From: Acidobacteriota bacterium
GTDB lineage: Bacteria; Acidobacteriota; Vicinamibacteria; Fen-336
Assembly (NCBI GenBank): GCA_011526565.1
Contig: WYBL01000151.1
Location: 124,001-188,000 of the forward strand
DNA: 64,000 nt
Direction: 5' to 3'
Part shown: piece by piece, positions 17,253 through 26,724 of the stretch
How the letters are laid out: the number at the start of each line of letters is the position of its first letter
Numbering within the stretch: position 1 is the stretch's first letter
The notes under the pieces: generated by a model
What the model saw: the letters and a program-made list of their open reading frames with translations, nothing else
What the model was told of the DNA's origin: nothing
Database searches by the model: none
Position numbers and translations under genes: made by a program

Positions 17253-18886
17253 AGATCCGGCAGCAGGACCAAGAGTTTAGGAACCCGAAGGTCTTCTATC
17301 CCGACCCGAAGAACGTCGATCTGGATCGTGTTCTCGTCAATCTCTTCATGCTCCTGAAGTGTGATGGCCAGCGGGCTGGGATGAAGGGGCGCCCCTCCAG
17401 AGCTATCGAAAGTGTGGCTCATCACGCTGAGCAACTGGCGGGGATGCCAGGAGTTACGGGCTTCAAGGAGCATCCGGAGGTCGCCAAGGCGTGGCTCGAG
17501 AGCGACATCTTTGACTTGGTGAACCGCGGTGGGATCAAGGAAGCAGTCGCGTCGCTGCGTCCGCTCCACCTCGACGCCCACAAGATCCGTGTCGCCAAGC
17601 ACTGCCGCGACTACAACCACGCGGATGCGCTGTACGCCATGCTCGAGCATGCCGACAAGCAGACGGTGCTCGACCTGCGGGCGTACCTCGACCGGGGGCG
17701 AGATCCGGGAAGCAGCCATCCAGACTCGCAAGCCCACGTCGACCTGGACACTTTGACCGTGATCAAGCTCGTTGAGGGCCTTGGAGACCTGCACAAGTCC
17801 GGCGACCGACTGACCGCAGCGCCCCCCGTGTGCCGGGGACAAGGGCGAATACTGTGCGATGACATCCAGCGGCTCTTGGCCTATCAGGACTCCGTTCCGC
17901 GCCCGGTGATGATCGACTACCTCAAGACGGTCATGGGCCTACATCTGGCTCTGTACGTCTTACGCTTGCGACGCCAACTCTCTGGCTGGATTCGTGAGCG
18001 GACGCCGCACAAGGCTTGCGGTGAGTGCCCTGTCTGGGGCTCGTCTCCCCAGCCCTTTCATGACTGCCCCTACAAGCTGACTCTGATCACCGATATGGGA
18101 TCGGACTTCCGCTCGCGAATGGCTCAGCTGGCGCAGGGTAGCGCCGCGACGGAGTATGGCGACCTCGCAGAGCTCGTGCGAGCGATATTCACCGTGAACC
18201 AGCTTCTACGATATGCCTCCGAAGAGAAACAACTCGGGATCGCTGAGGAGCCCGCGGATGTCATGCGGCTGCTCTCCTCTCCCCCGGAACAGTTCGACGC
18301 GGATTTCCGGGCGCGCCTCAAGGAGATCCAGCGGGAGAATAGTAGCGACGACGAAGCGCTACCGCCGGAGGTTCAGGCGATCCTCGCAACCGAACTCTCG
18401 CCCTTCGAGAAATTCATCGAGATCGTGACCCATGTCCGGCAGAAGCACCACGTGGGCTACCTCACCGAGGACCTCGACAAGCTGCTTCAGAAGAACACTG
18501 ACTGGGGCGTGCTGGTTCAGGGGAGATCGAAGGTGAACCCGCGTCGGTGGCGCCTTGGTGGGAGATTACTCGAGGTGATGGTCCAGTTGGCTGTCCTCAA
18601 GTACGACGACAACGACACAGGGAAGAGCTTCTACAGCGACGACGTCTTGGTGGAGGACTTCCTGACGTGGATTGAGCATCGATATGGGTTTGTCATCGGG
18701 CCCTCCGTCACGGACCCGGAGCTTCGCCCAGTCACCCTCGACGAGCATCGGGCCTATCGGGAGAACGTCAAGGGGCTGAAGGACCGGCTTCGTGAGATCG
18801 GGTTCTTCGACGACCTTAGCGACGCCTTCAATGCGCAGCGCATTCGGCCTCGCTATCCGATCGCGCGCTCACAAGGGCAGCGATGA
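17249..18886 (+). CDS. mad7: Conserved MADS component of unknown fold (Mad7)
   Basis: This 545-residue protein has no signal peptide, membrane helix or P-loop. It overlaps both neighbours by four bases, so it is made in step with the kinase and the HerA-like ATPase. Visible features are a mostly helical N-terminal half (VLVNLFMLLKCDGQRAG), a cysteine cluster (CGECPVWGSS, then HDCPYK around residue 265) that could bind zinc, and a C-terminal winged-helix-like region (VMVQLAVLKYDDND, FYSDDVLVEDFLTWIEHRYGF). The call as Mad7 comes from position and the size of its partners. Its biochemical role is not known to me. Confidence 0.65.
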   Translation: MKIRQQDQEFRNPKVFYPDPKNVDLDRVLVNLFMLLKCDGQRAGMKGRPSRAIESVAHHAEQLAGMPGVTGFKEHPEVAKAWLESDIFDLVNRGGIKEAVASLRPLHLDAHKIRVAKHCRDYNHADALYAMLEHADKQTVLDLRAYLDRGRDPGSSHPDSQAHVDLDTLTVIKLVEGLGDLHKSGDRLTAAPPVCRGQGRILCDDIQRLLAYQDSVPRPVMIDYLKTVMGLHLALYVLRLRRQLSGWIRERTPHKACGECPVWGSSPQPFHDCPYKLTLITDMGSDFRSRMAQLAQGSAATEYGDLAELVRAIFTVNQLLRYASEEKQLGIAEEPADVMRLLSSPPEQFDADFRARLKEIQRENSSDDEALPPEVQAILATELSPFEKFIEIVTHVRQKHHVGYLTEDLDKLLQKNTDWGVLVQGRSKVNPRRWRLGGRLLEVMVQLAVLKYDDNDTGKSFYSDDVLVEDFLTWIEHRYGFVIGPSVTDPELRPVTLDEHRAYRENVKGLKDRLREIGFFDDLSDAFNAQRIRPRYPIARSQGQR

Positions 18887-21800
18887 TCACGCCTATATCG
18901 CGGGCGGATAAGCACGAACTGCTGGCGACACATCTCCTCCCGCAGATCCGCACCGCACTCTCGGCGGCGGGGCCTGGCCAGCGTCTCCGCGTGACGACTC
19001 TGCCAGTGCCGGTCATGGAGAGGCTGTGCCAGGACCTCCAAGGGGATGTTCGCTTTCGCGCCCGGATGCTGGCGCAGGACGCCTCGACGGTCTCGTGGCT
19101 CGCTACTTCGACGAAGCTCATCGAGCTACGGAACGTCCTCATCGAGCCGCTGCTCGTCTTCATCCCGCCCGACCTGCGCACGGCGGCTGAGGACTCCCTT
19201 GACATCGCAACGTTCACCGAGTTGGCACTGCGTAACGTCGCCGATGACATGCGAGAAGAGCTTCTCCGGCGTCTCAACGAGCCGCTGAGGGGGCTCGTGA
19301 CGCGTGCCTTGCAGTACGTCCGGCTGGAGCGCATCGCCCTCAATGCCGACGAGGGCGTGGACTACCTGCTATCGGTTGTCAAGAATGGCTCGTCACCTGA
19401 GGCAGCGGGTGCTGCCCTCTACTGCTTCGGTCTCGTGCCTGATCTGGAGGCGTTCCGAGATCCCGATATCGAGAAGCGGCTGTCAAGGAACTGGAACGCC
19501 GTTCGGGTCCTCGATGACGGCAGTGCCTCTTGGCCAGCGCGCATCCAGAAACTGCGCCTTGACCCAGACACTATTCAGAATCGCCTCTTTAGTTTCCTGC
19601 GGAATCGCAAGCCCTCGGCTCGTTCATGGGGGGGCGACCTCGCCCACTCCGAGGAGTGGGGCGATCTGACATTCGATCGCTGGCGCTTCGTTGGCGACGT
19701 CGAGGATACGGCTGGAGTGCGGCTGATCGTGGAGGAACTGGGTCTGCCCATGCAGAAGCCAGATGAGGTCTCAGGTGCGGCCCGCCTTCCAGTGCTGGAC
19801 TTGGGCGACCCCAAGGCTACGCTGAAGGTCAGCTTCCGTTCCGAGCCCAGGCCCGCGGCGGTCCCGGCGTGGACGCACTACCGATTCCAGATCCTCGCGA
19901 CGTCCGAAAGTGCTCCCGTTGTGGCGTGGGAGAGCAACAGCTTTTCAAAGCCCGCTGGCAGGAACCAGACGGTTCGACGTTCCGTGAAGGCCAAGGACCT
20001 GCACTCCCTCGAGGAGGGCACGTACTTCGCCAAGGTCGACGCCTACGACGCGAACGGCAACCTCTTGACCACGGTTCGGCCTCTGGACCCGCGCAGTGAC
20101 GATGGCCAAGCCGAAAACGAGTCAGGCTACTTCCTCGTCGTCCGGGGCGAGACCGAGGTCGAGGGTCCGGAAGCGCGCGCGGTCTTTACGACGTCGCTTG
20201 TCGACGCCTGGGCGTCTCTGGCAACGCGGGCCCTGGGAGCGAGGTCGCAGGCGGCGCCGCCGCTAATCGGGGACCTCTACGGCCGCTGGGCCGAGCCCAT
20301 GAAGGCCCCGACCCGGGGTGACGTGCACTTCGCGCTTGACCACAGCGATGGTGCGGGGCACACGATCGTGGTTCCCGGTCTCCTCCGTAAGATCGAAGCC
20401 GCGAGTTTGGAGCATCCAGACCACCTGGGCCTCTACCGCCTCGACCTTGCCGTTCCGAAGCTCGCGGACGTCACGATCGAGCGCCGAGACCAAGGCCTAT
20501 CGCAGTGCCCGGGCATTCAGGCGTTTCTTGCGGCGAGGAGGCGCCTGTTCGATGCCGTTTCGAAGCAGCATGCGGGGCGAGCGCCGGCCCAAGACGAGCT
20601 CGAACGCAGCGGGCTGATAGAGACGGCCGACCTTCTCGCGCTGGAAGCGGAAGTCAGCGCCTACTTGGACGCCTATCTTGGGCTCGTGAATCACGGTGGT
20701 TCAAGGGCGGTAGTGAGCCTCCTCTCGCAACTTGATGTCGTCGATCTGCGGTGGACGCCGAGCCAGGTGGACCCCGGTCGAGGGCTGCTCCTCGTGCCGA
20801 CTCACCCCGTGCGGGTCGCTTGGCACTTCCAGCATGCGCATCAGCTCAAGCACATCATCGACGCATGGCAGGACGGTTCAGAGGAATCCGAGGATTTCCG
20901 AGCCCTCGTCACCCAGTTCCGGCGGGAGGTCCAGCCGACGCACACTCCGCCTGTGATCTTCGACGGGCGCGGCCGCGGGTATGTCGAGCAAGGCCCCCTC
21001 ACCGCTCACTGGTCGCTCTTCCTGCCCGACCATGGTTCCGACTCCGTGGTGCTGGACATCGCGGCAACGCGAGACCGCGCGCAAGCACTCCTCGGTGTCA
21101 GCGGATCGAGCAGCGCTTTGCCAGGCGTTGGTGGCCGCGATCTGGCTGCGCGGCTGTTCGAGTACCTGCAGCTACACCCATACGTTGAGCAGCTCCACAT
21201 CAATGCCTTCAATCCCGGAGACGCATCTCTGGTGGCGGACGCGCTTCGCGAGCTTGAGCGAAAGCGGCGCGAGCAGATGGACGGACCGCTTCGCTACGTC
21301 GTTCGCCTCTTCGCGCCGCGAGCTGGGATCGAGCATACGGGCGACAGCTTGGAGTCCCTTCTTGACCCGGCGCGCCAGGTCGGTGAGGACGACGAGTTCG
21401 CCCTGGCTTCAAGCAATCACCTGCACCCGAAGCTGGTCTTCGCGAGAAACAGTACCGAGGACTTCCTCGCGCATCCGTCGGATTTCCCTGCCCACGTGTC
21501 CATCCTCCTTGAGCAATTCTCCGTTCGGTCACGGGTGGGCAAGGTGGCCGGGCTTCGTCGTGGGTCCTTCGTGGCAGGCCTGATCCAGGAGCCCGAGATC
21601 CAGTCGGAAGAGCGGAGCGGAGCGTTCTCTTGGCACAAGGGCCTGAACCCACGGGCGTCCAGTGTTGCAAACGCGTGGGAACGAGGTCTTGTGGCCGGGA
21701 TAGCCGCCGCGCAACGGGTGCAGGCGCTCGCGACCCTGGGGCCAGAAGGGCCGCTGGACGTTGCTCCACTGCTGGCAATGCAGCTGGACCCGCGTGGGCT

Positions 21801-24366
21801 TGCCCTGCTCAAGCAAGTTCATGTCACAAGCGACTGGGTGTTTACGATCGACAGAAACCTGGGCCTGGAGTTCTACGACGCTCCCAGCGCTTCGCGTGAA
21901 GCGGGATACCTACTCGATTTCGCTCCAGAGTATCTCCAGCAAGACCGCCTCCGGCTGATGCTTACGACGCGAAGCACGCATGAGCTTGAAGCTATCGTGC
22001 GACCCGCGATCGAGAGTTTTGGGCTGAAACTGCCTCCGGCCGGCGAGGTTGCCGCACTCGAGGCTCTCCGGTCGCTTTCGGGGCGGCTTGCGTTGCGCTT
22101 CATGGCATCCCCTACGCAGACCGCTGAGGTCGTCGGCCTCCTGCTGGCACGTTGGCTCCTCGAGCACACCGGCCTTCTGGAGGACAGGATCGTCGTGCCT
22201 CTCGATGCTCATCGGACTTGGTTCTCGGGCGCGAGCGGCAGCCAGCAGCGTGCTGACCTCCTCTTACTCAGCTTCGACAGCAAGACTCGGACGATCTTTG
22301 GGCAGGTTGTTGAGGTCAAGCTGCGTGAAGAGCTGGCCACTGCAAGTCGCACCCAGCTCTACAGGAAGATGCGCGACCAGTCTGAGAACACCGTGACCGT
22401 GCTTCGATCGCTCTTCGACCCAGATCGGTTTCCCACGCGCCGCGCGGACCGGCTGCTCAGAGCGAAGGAGCTGTCGACAGCTCTGGCGTTCTATGTGCGT
22501 CGCGCCCGGCGCTACGGACTCCTGGGCGAGCCTGAGGCACAAGCGGCTCTAGATTTCGTACAGGACCTCGATGCAGGCTACCGGCTCGACCTGACCACGG
22601 TCGGCGTCGTTTTCGAGAGGGCCGCGGCGGGTTCACACGTGGACGAGGACGAGCCTGGGTACACGGTCCACCGCTTCGGCCTGGACGCCGCCAACCGCCT
22701 CATGCAAGCTGCCTGCGGGCGCTTCGAAGGGTTCGTGACCACGACACGCAGTTCTGACGCCATCACGAGCGAGGCGCACCACCCCACTCCGTTGACTCTT
22801 CCCCCAGCCGAGCGGGGAGCTGAGTTCGACTCCTTCCGTGATTCCGTTGACCGAGCTAGTCCTGGCCTACGGAGGTTGAAGCCTGACGGGCGGCCGAAAC
22901 CACCGGAGGTCCCCGCCCCGAGTCCGTCGCACCCAGTCGAGAAGCTCTCAAGGCCGGAGTCTGACCCGGTGACGCCAGTTGTGCCGGTGGCGAGCGACCG
23001 AAATCAGGAGCGCGAGCCGGGCTCGGATGTCGCCCCCGCGAAACCGGAGATCAAGGACGACTCGTACGCCACGGCGCTTCCGGAGCCGGCTGTGGCGGCC
23101 GAACCATCACGCGTCAGCACGTTCGGAGCCCTGGCAGATGCGCCCATTGAGAACATCGTGCCCGAGATTCTTCTCGGCGCGACCGAACTGTCCGGTCAAT
23201 ACGGCGTCTTGGGTCGTTTCGGCTCCGCCAAAGTCGGCATCGACTTGAACGGCTGCAACACGATTAGCTTGTTTGGTGTCCAAGGATTCGGCAAGTCGTA
23301 CACCCTCGGTGTGATCTCCGAGATGGCCACTAAACTCGCTGCCGGAATCAACGTCCTGCCTGCTCCGCTCGCCACCGTAATCTTCCACTACCACAAGTCC
23401 GACGCCTACGCGCCGGAGTACGCATCGGCCGTTCACCCCAACCAGAAGAGTCGCGAGATCGAGATCCTGAAGGCGGAGTACGGAGGGATGCCCGCTGGCC
23501 TGGACGACATCGTTCTGCTCACCCCGGCTGCGAAGGTGGAGGAGCGAAGGCGCGAGTTTCCCTCGCTGGAGGTCCGACCCATCAAGTTCAGCTCGAGCGA
23601 GTTGGGCGCCGAGAGCTGGAAGTTCTTGCTCGGGGCGTACGGCAACGACTCCCTCTACGTGCGGCAGATGGTGGGGATCATGCGCCAGCACCGGTCTGGG
23701 CTGACTCTGGACGTATTCAAGAGGGAAATCGCCAACTCCGGGCTCCCGTCAGCATCCCGGACGCTGGCCGATACGCGGGTCGGGTTCGCCGAACCCTATA
23801 TCGACGACAGCGCGAGGCTGAGCGACCTTCTGCGGCCAGGCCGCACAGTGATCGTCGACCTCCGGGACGAGTGGATCGAGAAGGACGAAGCACTGGGGCT
23901 GTTCGTTGTCATGCTCCGGATCTTCGCGGCGAGTCGCTTCGAGGGCAGGAGCTTCAACAAGCTGGTCGTCTTTGACGAGGCCCACAAGTACATCACCGAG
24001 AGCGACTTGATCGGTCAGGTGGTGGAGACGATTCGGGAGATGCGTCACCAGGCGACCAGTGTCGTGATCGCAAGTCAGGATCCCCTTTCGGTCCCTCGCG
24101 CAGTTGTTGAGCTCACGTCCATTCTGCTCATGCACAGGATGTCATCGCCGCAGTGGCTGAAGCACTTGAAGAGCGCAATATCGGCTCTGGACGACGTCAC
24201 CGAGGGGCAGCTCGCGACCCTGAAGGCCGGAGAGGCGCTACTGTGGGCGCAACGCTGCACCGACCCGCGGTTCACCCAGCGGCCCCAGAAGGTCACAATC
24301 AGGCCCCGGTTCACGCAGCACGGCGGCGGCACGAAGACCGCCGTGGCGGGGCAAACTGTACGGTAG
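18883..24366 (+). CDS. mad8: HerA/FtsK-like ATPase with embedded PD-(D/E)xK motif (Mad8)
   Basis: This 1827-residue protein is the last and largest gene of the island. The C-terminal ~400 residues form a HerA/DptH-type ATPase: Walker A GVQGFGKSYT (K1471), Walker B LVVFDEAH (D1698, E1699), then ASQDPLSVPRAVVEL. A proline-rich linker (about 1320-1400) separates it from the body. Within the body, D1125 and EVK 1144-1146 have the spacing of a PD-(D/E)xK nuclease. The N-terminal third is helical; residues 330-400 look beta-sandwich-like. This architecture resembles DptH of phosphorothioation systems and fits Mad8. It likely pumps or scans DNA and may cut it. Confidence 0.78.
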   Translation: MITPISRADKHELLATHLLPQIRTALSAAGPGQRLRVTTLPVPVMERLCQDLQGDVRFRARMLAQDASTVSWLATSTKLIELRNVLIEPLLVFIPPDLRTAAEDSLDIATFTELALRNVADDMREELLRRLNEPLRGLVTRALQYVRLERIALNADEGVDYLLSVVKNGSSPEAAGAALYCFGLVPDLEAFRDPDIEKRLSRNWNAVRVLDDGSASWPARIQKLRLDPDTIQNRLFSFLRNRKPSARSWGGDLAHSEEWGDLTFDRWRFVGDVEDTAGVRLIVEELGLPMQKPDEVSGAARLPVLDLGDPKATLKVSFRSEPRPAAVPAWTHYRFQILATSESAPVVAWESNSFSKPAGRNQTVRRSVKAKDLHSLEEGTYFAKVDAYDANGNLLTTVRPLDPRSDDGQAENESGYFLVVRGETEVEGPEARAVFTTSLVDAWASLATRALGARSQAAPPLIGDLYGRWAEPMKAPTRGDVHFALDHSDGAGHTIVVPGLLRKIEAASLEHPDHLGLYRLDLAVPKLADVTIERRDQGLSQCPGIQAFLAARRRLFDAVSKQHAGRAPAQDELERSGLIETADLLALEAEVSAYLDAYLGLVNHGGSRAVVSLLSQLDVVDLRWTPSQVDPGRGLLLVPTHPVRVAWHFQHAHQLKHIIDAWQDGSEESEDFRALVTQFRREVQPTHTPPVIFDGRGRGYVEQGPLTAHWSLFLPDHGSDSVVLDIAATRDRAQALLGVSGSSSALPGVGGRDLAARLFEYLQLHPYVEQLHINAFNPGDASLVADALRELERKRREQMDGPLRYVVRLFAPRAGIEHTGDSLESLLDPARQVGEDDEFALASSNHLHPKLVFARNSTEDFLAHPSDFPAHVSILLEQFSVRSRVGKVAGLRRGSFVAGLIQEPEIQSEERSGAFSWHKGLNPRASSVANAWERGLVAGIAAAQRVQALATLGPEGPLDVAPLLAMQLDPRGLALLKQVHVTSDWVFTIDRNLGLEFYDAPSASREAGYLLDFAPEYLQQDRLRLMLTTRSTHELEAIVRPAIESFGLKLPPAGEVAALEALRSLSGRLALRFMASPTQTAEVVGLLLARWLLEHTGLLEDRIVVPLDAHRTWFSGASGSQQRADLLLLSFDSKTRTIFGQVVEVKLREELATASRTQLYRKMRDQSENTVTVLRSLFDPDRFPTRRADRLLRAKELSTALAFYVRRARRYGLLGEPEAQAALDFVQDLDAGYRLDLTTVGVVFERAAAGSHVDEDEPGYTVHRFGLDAANRLMQAACGRFEGFVTTTRSSDAITSEAHHPTPLTLPPAERGAEFDSFRDSVDRASPGLRRLKPDGRPKPPEVPAPSPSHPVEKLSRPESDPVTPVVPVASDRNQEREPGSDVAPAKPEIKDDSYATALPEPAVAAEPSRVSTFGALADAPIENIVPEILLGATELSGQYGVLGRFGSAKVGIDLNGCNTISLFGVQGFGKSYTLGVISEMATKLAAGINVLPAPLATVIFHYHKSDAYAPEYASAVHPNQKSREIEILKAEYGGMPAGLDDIVLLTPAAKVEERRREFPSLEVRPIKFSSSELGAESWKFLLGAYGNDSLYVRQMVGIMRQHRSGLTLDVFKREIANSGLPSASRTLADTRVGFAEPYIDDSARLSDLLRPGRTVIVDLRDEWIEKDEALGLFVVMLRIFAASRFEGRSFNKLVVFDEAHKYITESDLIGQVVETIREMRHQATSVVIASQDPLSVPRAVVELTSILLMHRMSSPQWLKHLKSAISALDDVTEGQLATLKAGEALLWAQRCTDPRFTQRPQKVTIRPRFTQHGGGTKTAVAGQTVR

Positions 24367-24618
24367 CCTTGGACATCACACGGTGCCCGTCTAAGCCAAA
24401 GGTAGGCACACTGAGCCAGGGGATTCGTAGGCCCGCGACGATCACTTCAAAGGCGTCAGGTCCCGCAGCGCGCCGGGCGGCGGCCCCTCAGTGTGTCGAG
24501 GCCGGGTACTGCTCCGGCGCGGCGCCGCGAATGTTCCCTTCTGGGGCGGCAGTCGGGTGGTGTCCGCGCGCGTTCCGCTGACCGCACGCGAGCGGAGGTG
24601 CTGGCGGAGGTCGATGAG

Positions 24619-25158
24619 GTGACCGCTCCATACGAGTCGATGACCGCCGACGAACTCGAGCGCGCGACGCGGAGTTTCGACCGCGAGTTCGTGGCGCTCG
24701 AGTCGCGCCCGCTGACGGGTGCGGAGCGGACTCGCTTCGAGCAGGCGCGTCGCAAGCCCGGTCGGCCCCGCCGCGGCGACAGCGCCCGCGTCGTGTCGGT
24801 CAGCATCGAGCGCTCTCTGTTGGCCCGTGTCGACGCCGAGGCGCGCCGACTGGGCATCTCCCGCGCTGCACTCGTCGAACGAGGCCTGCGCCGAGTCCTC
24901 GGGCGCCGAGGGCGGCCTCGACGATTCCGAACGGCGCCACGTGGTGCGCGTCGGTTTTCTCGGTCAGTACGGGTAGAAGAGCGCGACGTGGGCCGGTCTT
25001 GCGTCCTCCGGAACGTGGGCCGTGAGGTTGGCGATCAGGGCGGGGGAGATCGCCCGGAGTTCGGCCAGGGCCGCCTGGGCCGTCGCCGCGTCGCCGAGGG
25101 CGAGGGCTTCGTCGATGCGGGCGAGTTCGCGGAAGACGCGGATCTCCGGCGCGGCTGA
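24619..25158 (+). CDS. Ribbon-helix-helix regulator or orphan antitoxin
   Basis: GTG 24619 is 8 nt after GGAGG and gives the usual N-terminus of this family (YESMTADELERATRSFDREF). The segment ARVVSVSIERSLLARVDAEARRLGISRAALVERGLRRVL is a CopG-like ribbon-helix-helix motif, so it probably binds DNA as a dimer. No toxin gene is next to it. After about residue 115 the frame runs 195 bases into the antisense strand of the Lon-like gene and becomes Gly/Arg-rich, unlike a natural fold. The original stop may have been lost by a frameshift near 24940. It lies at the right border of the MADS island. Confidence 0.5.
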   Translation: MTAPYESMTADELERATRSFDREFVALESRPLTGAERTRFEQARRKPGRPRRGDSARVVSVSIERSLLARVDAEARRLGISRAALVERGLRRVLGRRGRPRRFRTAPRGARRFSRSVRVEERDVGRSCVLRNVGREVGDQGGGDRPEFGQGRLGRRRVAEGEGFVDAGEFAEDADLRRG

Positions 25159-26721
25159 GTCCGGGGGGCAGGCGGCGTCGAGGTCGGCGCGGGCGTCCGC
25201 CTGGTCCTGGGCGCTCGCGTCGGCGAGGCGGGTGGTGCGCAGGCGCCAGCGGGCCGCGGAGCGGCGGACGTGGTCGGGGATCGCGGGGGAGTTGGCGAGG
25301 CGGGCGAGCCTGTGGAGCGCGCGGGGCGACGTTCGCGGGTCGAGGAGGACCTCTCCGCGGGACGTGGCGAGCGCCAGGAAGGCGTCGTCGCCGGGGCCCA
25401 TCGCGCCCACCGTCTCGAGCCTCTGGCGGAACTCGAGGGCCGCATCGAAGGCCTGGCGATCGCCGAGCGCCGCGGCGAGCCGCAGCCACTCGCACAGGGG
25501 GCGCGAGACCTCGTCGTAGCTGAAGCCCGCGAACTGGGCGCGGGCGAGCTCGGCTTGCAGCGAGAGCGCCTCCTCCGGGCGGCCCGTCGCCGCCAGCAGG
25601 CGGCCGATGGCGCCGTGGACAGCGAGTTCCGGGGCGAAGGACTCGTGCGGAGGGTTGGGCACGGCCTGCCGCGCCAGGGCCAGGGCCTGCTCGGGCTGCG
25701 GGCTGCCGGTGTCCGCCGCGTGCTGCACCACGTGCGCGATGACCCGCATCCGCACGGGCCGGGGCAGGCGCTCGAGCCAAGCGCGGGGCGGGACGTCGAG
25801 CTCGCCCCGGTTCTCTTCGTGGCGGGCGGCGACGGCTTCCACGAACTGGAGCAGGTAGCCCTCGTCGGAACCGGAGTGCCAGGTGCGGCGGGCTCGGCGC
25901 GCCGCGTGGCGCACGGGAGACCAGGAGGTGAGCCCGCGCTCGGTGAGGACCAGCCGCAGCAGCGTGTCGCCGATCCGCCGCTGCTCGCTGGGCGAGCAGT
26001 CGATCAGCCGCGCGAGCAGCGCCTCGTTGTACAGCGCTTCGGTGGCCTCCGCGGCCGACTTGAAGGCGTGCACCTCGAGCCGGCCTTCGGCGGCCTCGCG
26101 GGCCTCGGCCTCCTGCTCGGCGCAGACCAGGAACCGGCGGATGCGCGGCGCCGTGCGGGCGACGGCGTCGATCTTGAGCGGCAGGCCGGTGACGGGGCCG
26201 AGGCGGCCGGTCTCGTCGATGCTCGCCGAGGCCACCGCGTCCGCGACCACCGGCACCCGCGAGACGCGCGCGACGAGGTGCAGGAAGAAGGCGAGGCCGA
26301 GGCTGGGGCCCTCGATCACGGTCTCGAGGCGGGCCCAGCCGCTGCGCGCGACGTGCGAGGCGAGGCGCACGACCGAGGGCGGGGTCTGATGCGGGCGCAG
26401 CGACGAGAGCAGGACGGGGAGCGAGCGCGGCAGCGCCGCCCGCGCCTGGTCCCACGAGCGGCTCGCGACCGCGCCGAGGTTCGCGTGGCCGGGGACGCGG
26501 GGGGCGTCGAGATACCAGAGCGTCGCGGTCTGCTCGCGCACCGTGACGACGGGAACTCGGCCCTCGGGGTTCGGGGGAGCGGCGAGGTCCGCGATCCGGC
26601 AGGCGGCCTCGAACGGCGGCCCGCCGTCCGGCGGCCACAGCCAGGGGCCGGCAGCGAGCACGTGGCGGAGCCGCCGGCGCGCGGCGGGGTCGGTGCGGCC
26701 CTGGCGGAGCGCGTCGAGCAT
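24964..26721 (-). CDS. Lon-like (S16) proteolytic domain protein with helical repeats
   Basis: This 585-residue protein has residues about 95-215 matching the proteolytic domain of Lon. GPSLGLAFFL carries Ser140, and the Lys of TGLPLK is Lys183, 43 residues later, the same Ser-to-Lys spacing as in Lon (S679/K722 in E. coli). The intervening DETGRLGPVTGLPLKIDAV also fits. No AAA+ module is present. The rest is helical, TPR-like sequence (residues 300-585), probably for substrate or partner binding. It is the last gene of a three-gene operon and starts three bases after the stop of the unknown gene upstream. It may be a regulated protease acting on a factor encoded in the operon. Confidence 0.65.
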   Translation of the reverse strand: MLDALRQGRTDPAARRRLRHVLAAGPWLWPPDGGPPFEAACRIADLAAPPNPEGRVPVVTVREQTATLWYLDAPRVPGHANLGAVASRSWDQARAALPRSLPVLLSSLRPHQTPPSVVRLASHVARSGWARLETVIEGPSLGLAFFLHLVARVSRVPVVADAVASASIDETGRLGPVTGLPLKIDAVARTAPRIRRFLVCAEQEAEAREAAEGRLEVHAFKSAAEATEALYNEALLARLIDCSPSEQRRIGDTLLRLVLTERGLTSWSPVRHAARRARRTWHSGSDEGYLLQFVEAVAARHEENRGELDVPPRAWLERLPRPVRMRVIAHVVQHAADTGSPQPEQALALARQAVPNPPHESFAPELAVHGAIGRLLAATGRPEEALSLQAELARAQFAGFSYDEVSRPLCEWLRLAAALGDRQAFDAALEFRQRLETVGAMGPGDDAFLALATSRGEVLLDPRTSPRALHRLARLANSPAIPDHVRRSAARWRLRTTRLADASAQDQADARADLDAACPPDSAAPEIRVFRELARIDEALALGDAATAQAALAELRAISPALIANLTAHVPEDARPAHVALFYPY

Positions 26722-26724
26722 GGT

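Noticed and set aside
9543..24366. BREX, Dnd/Dpt or plain type I restriction locus
   Set aside because: No PglZ, BrxL, DndCDE or HsdR is present; the NERD-kinase protein with the HerA/PD-ExK giant fits MADS better.
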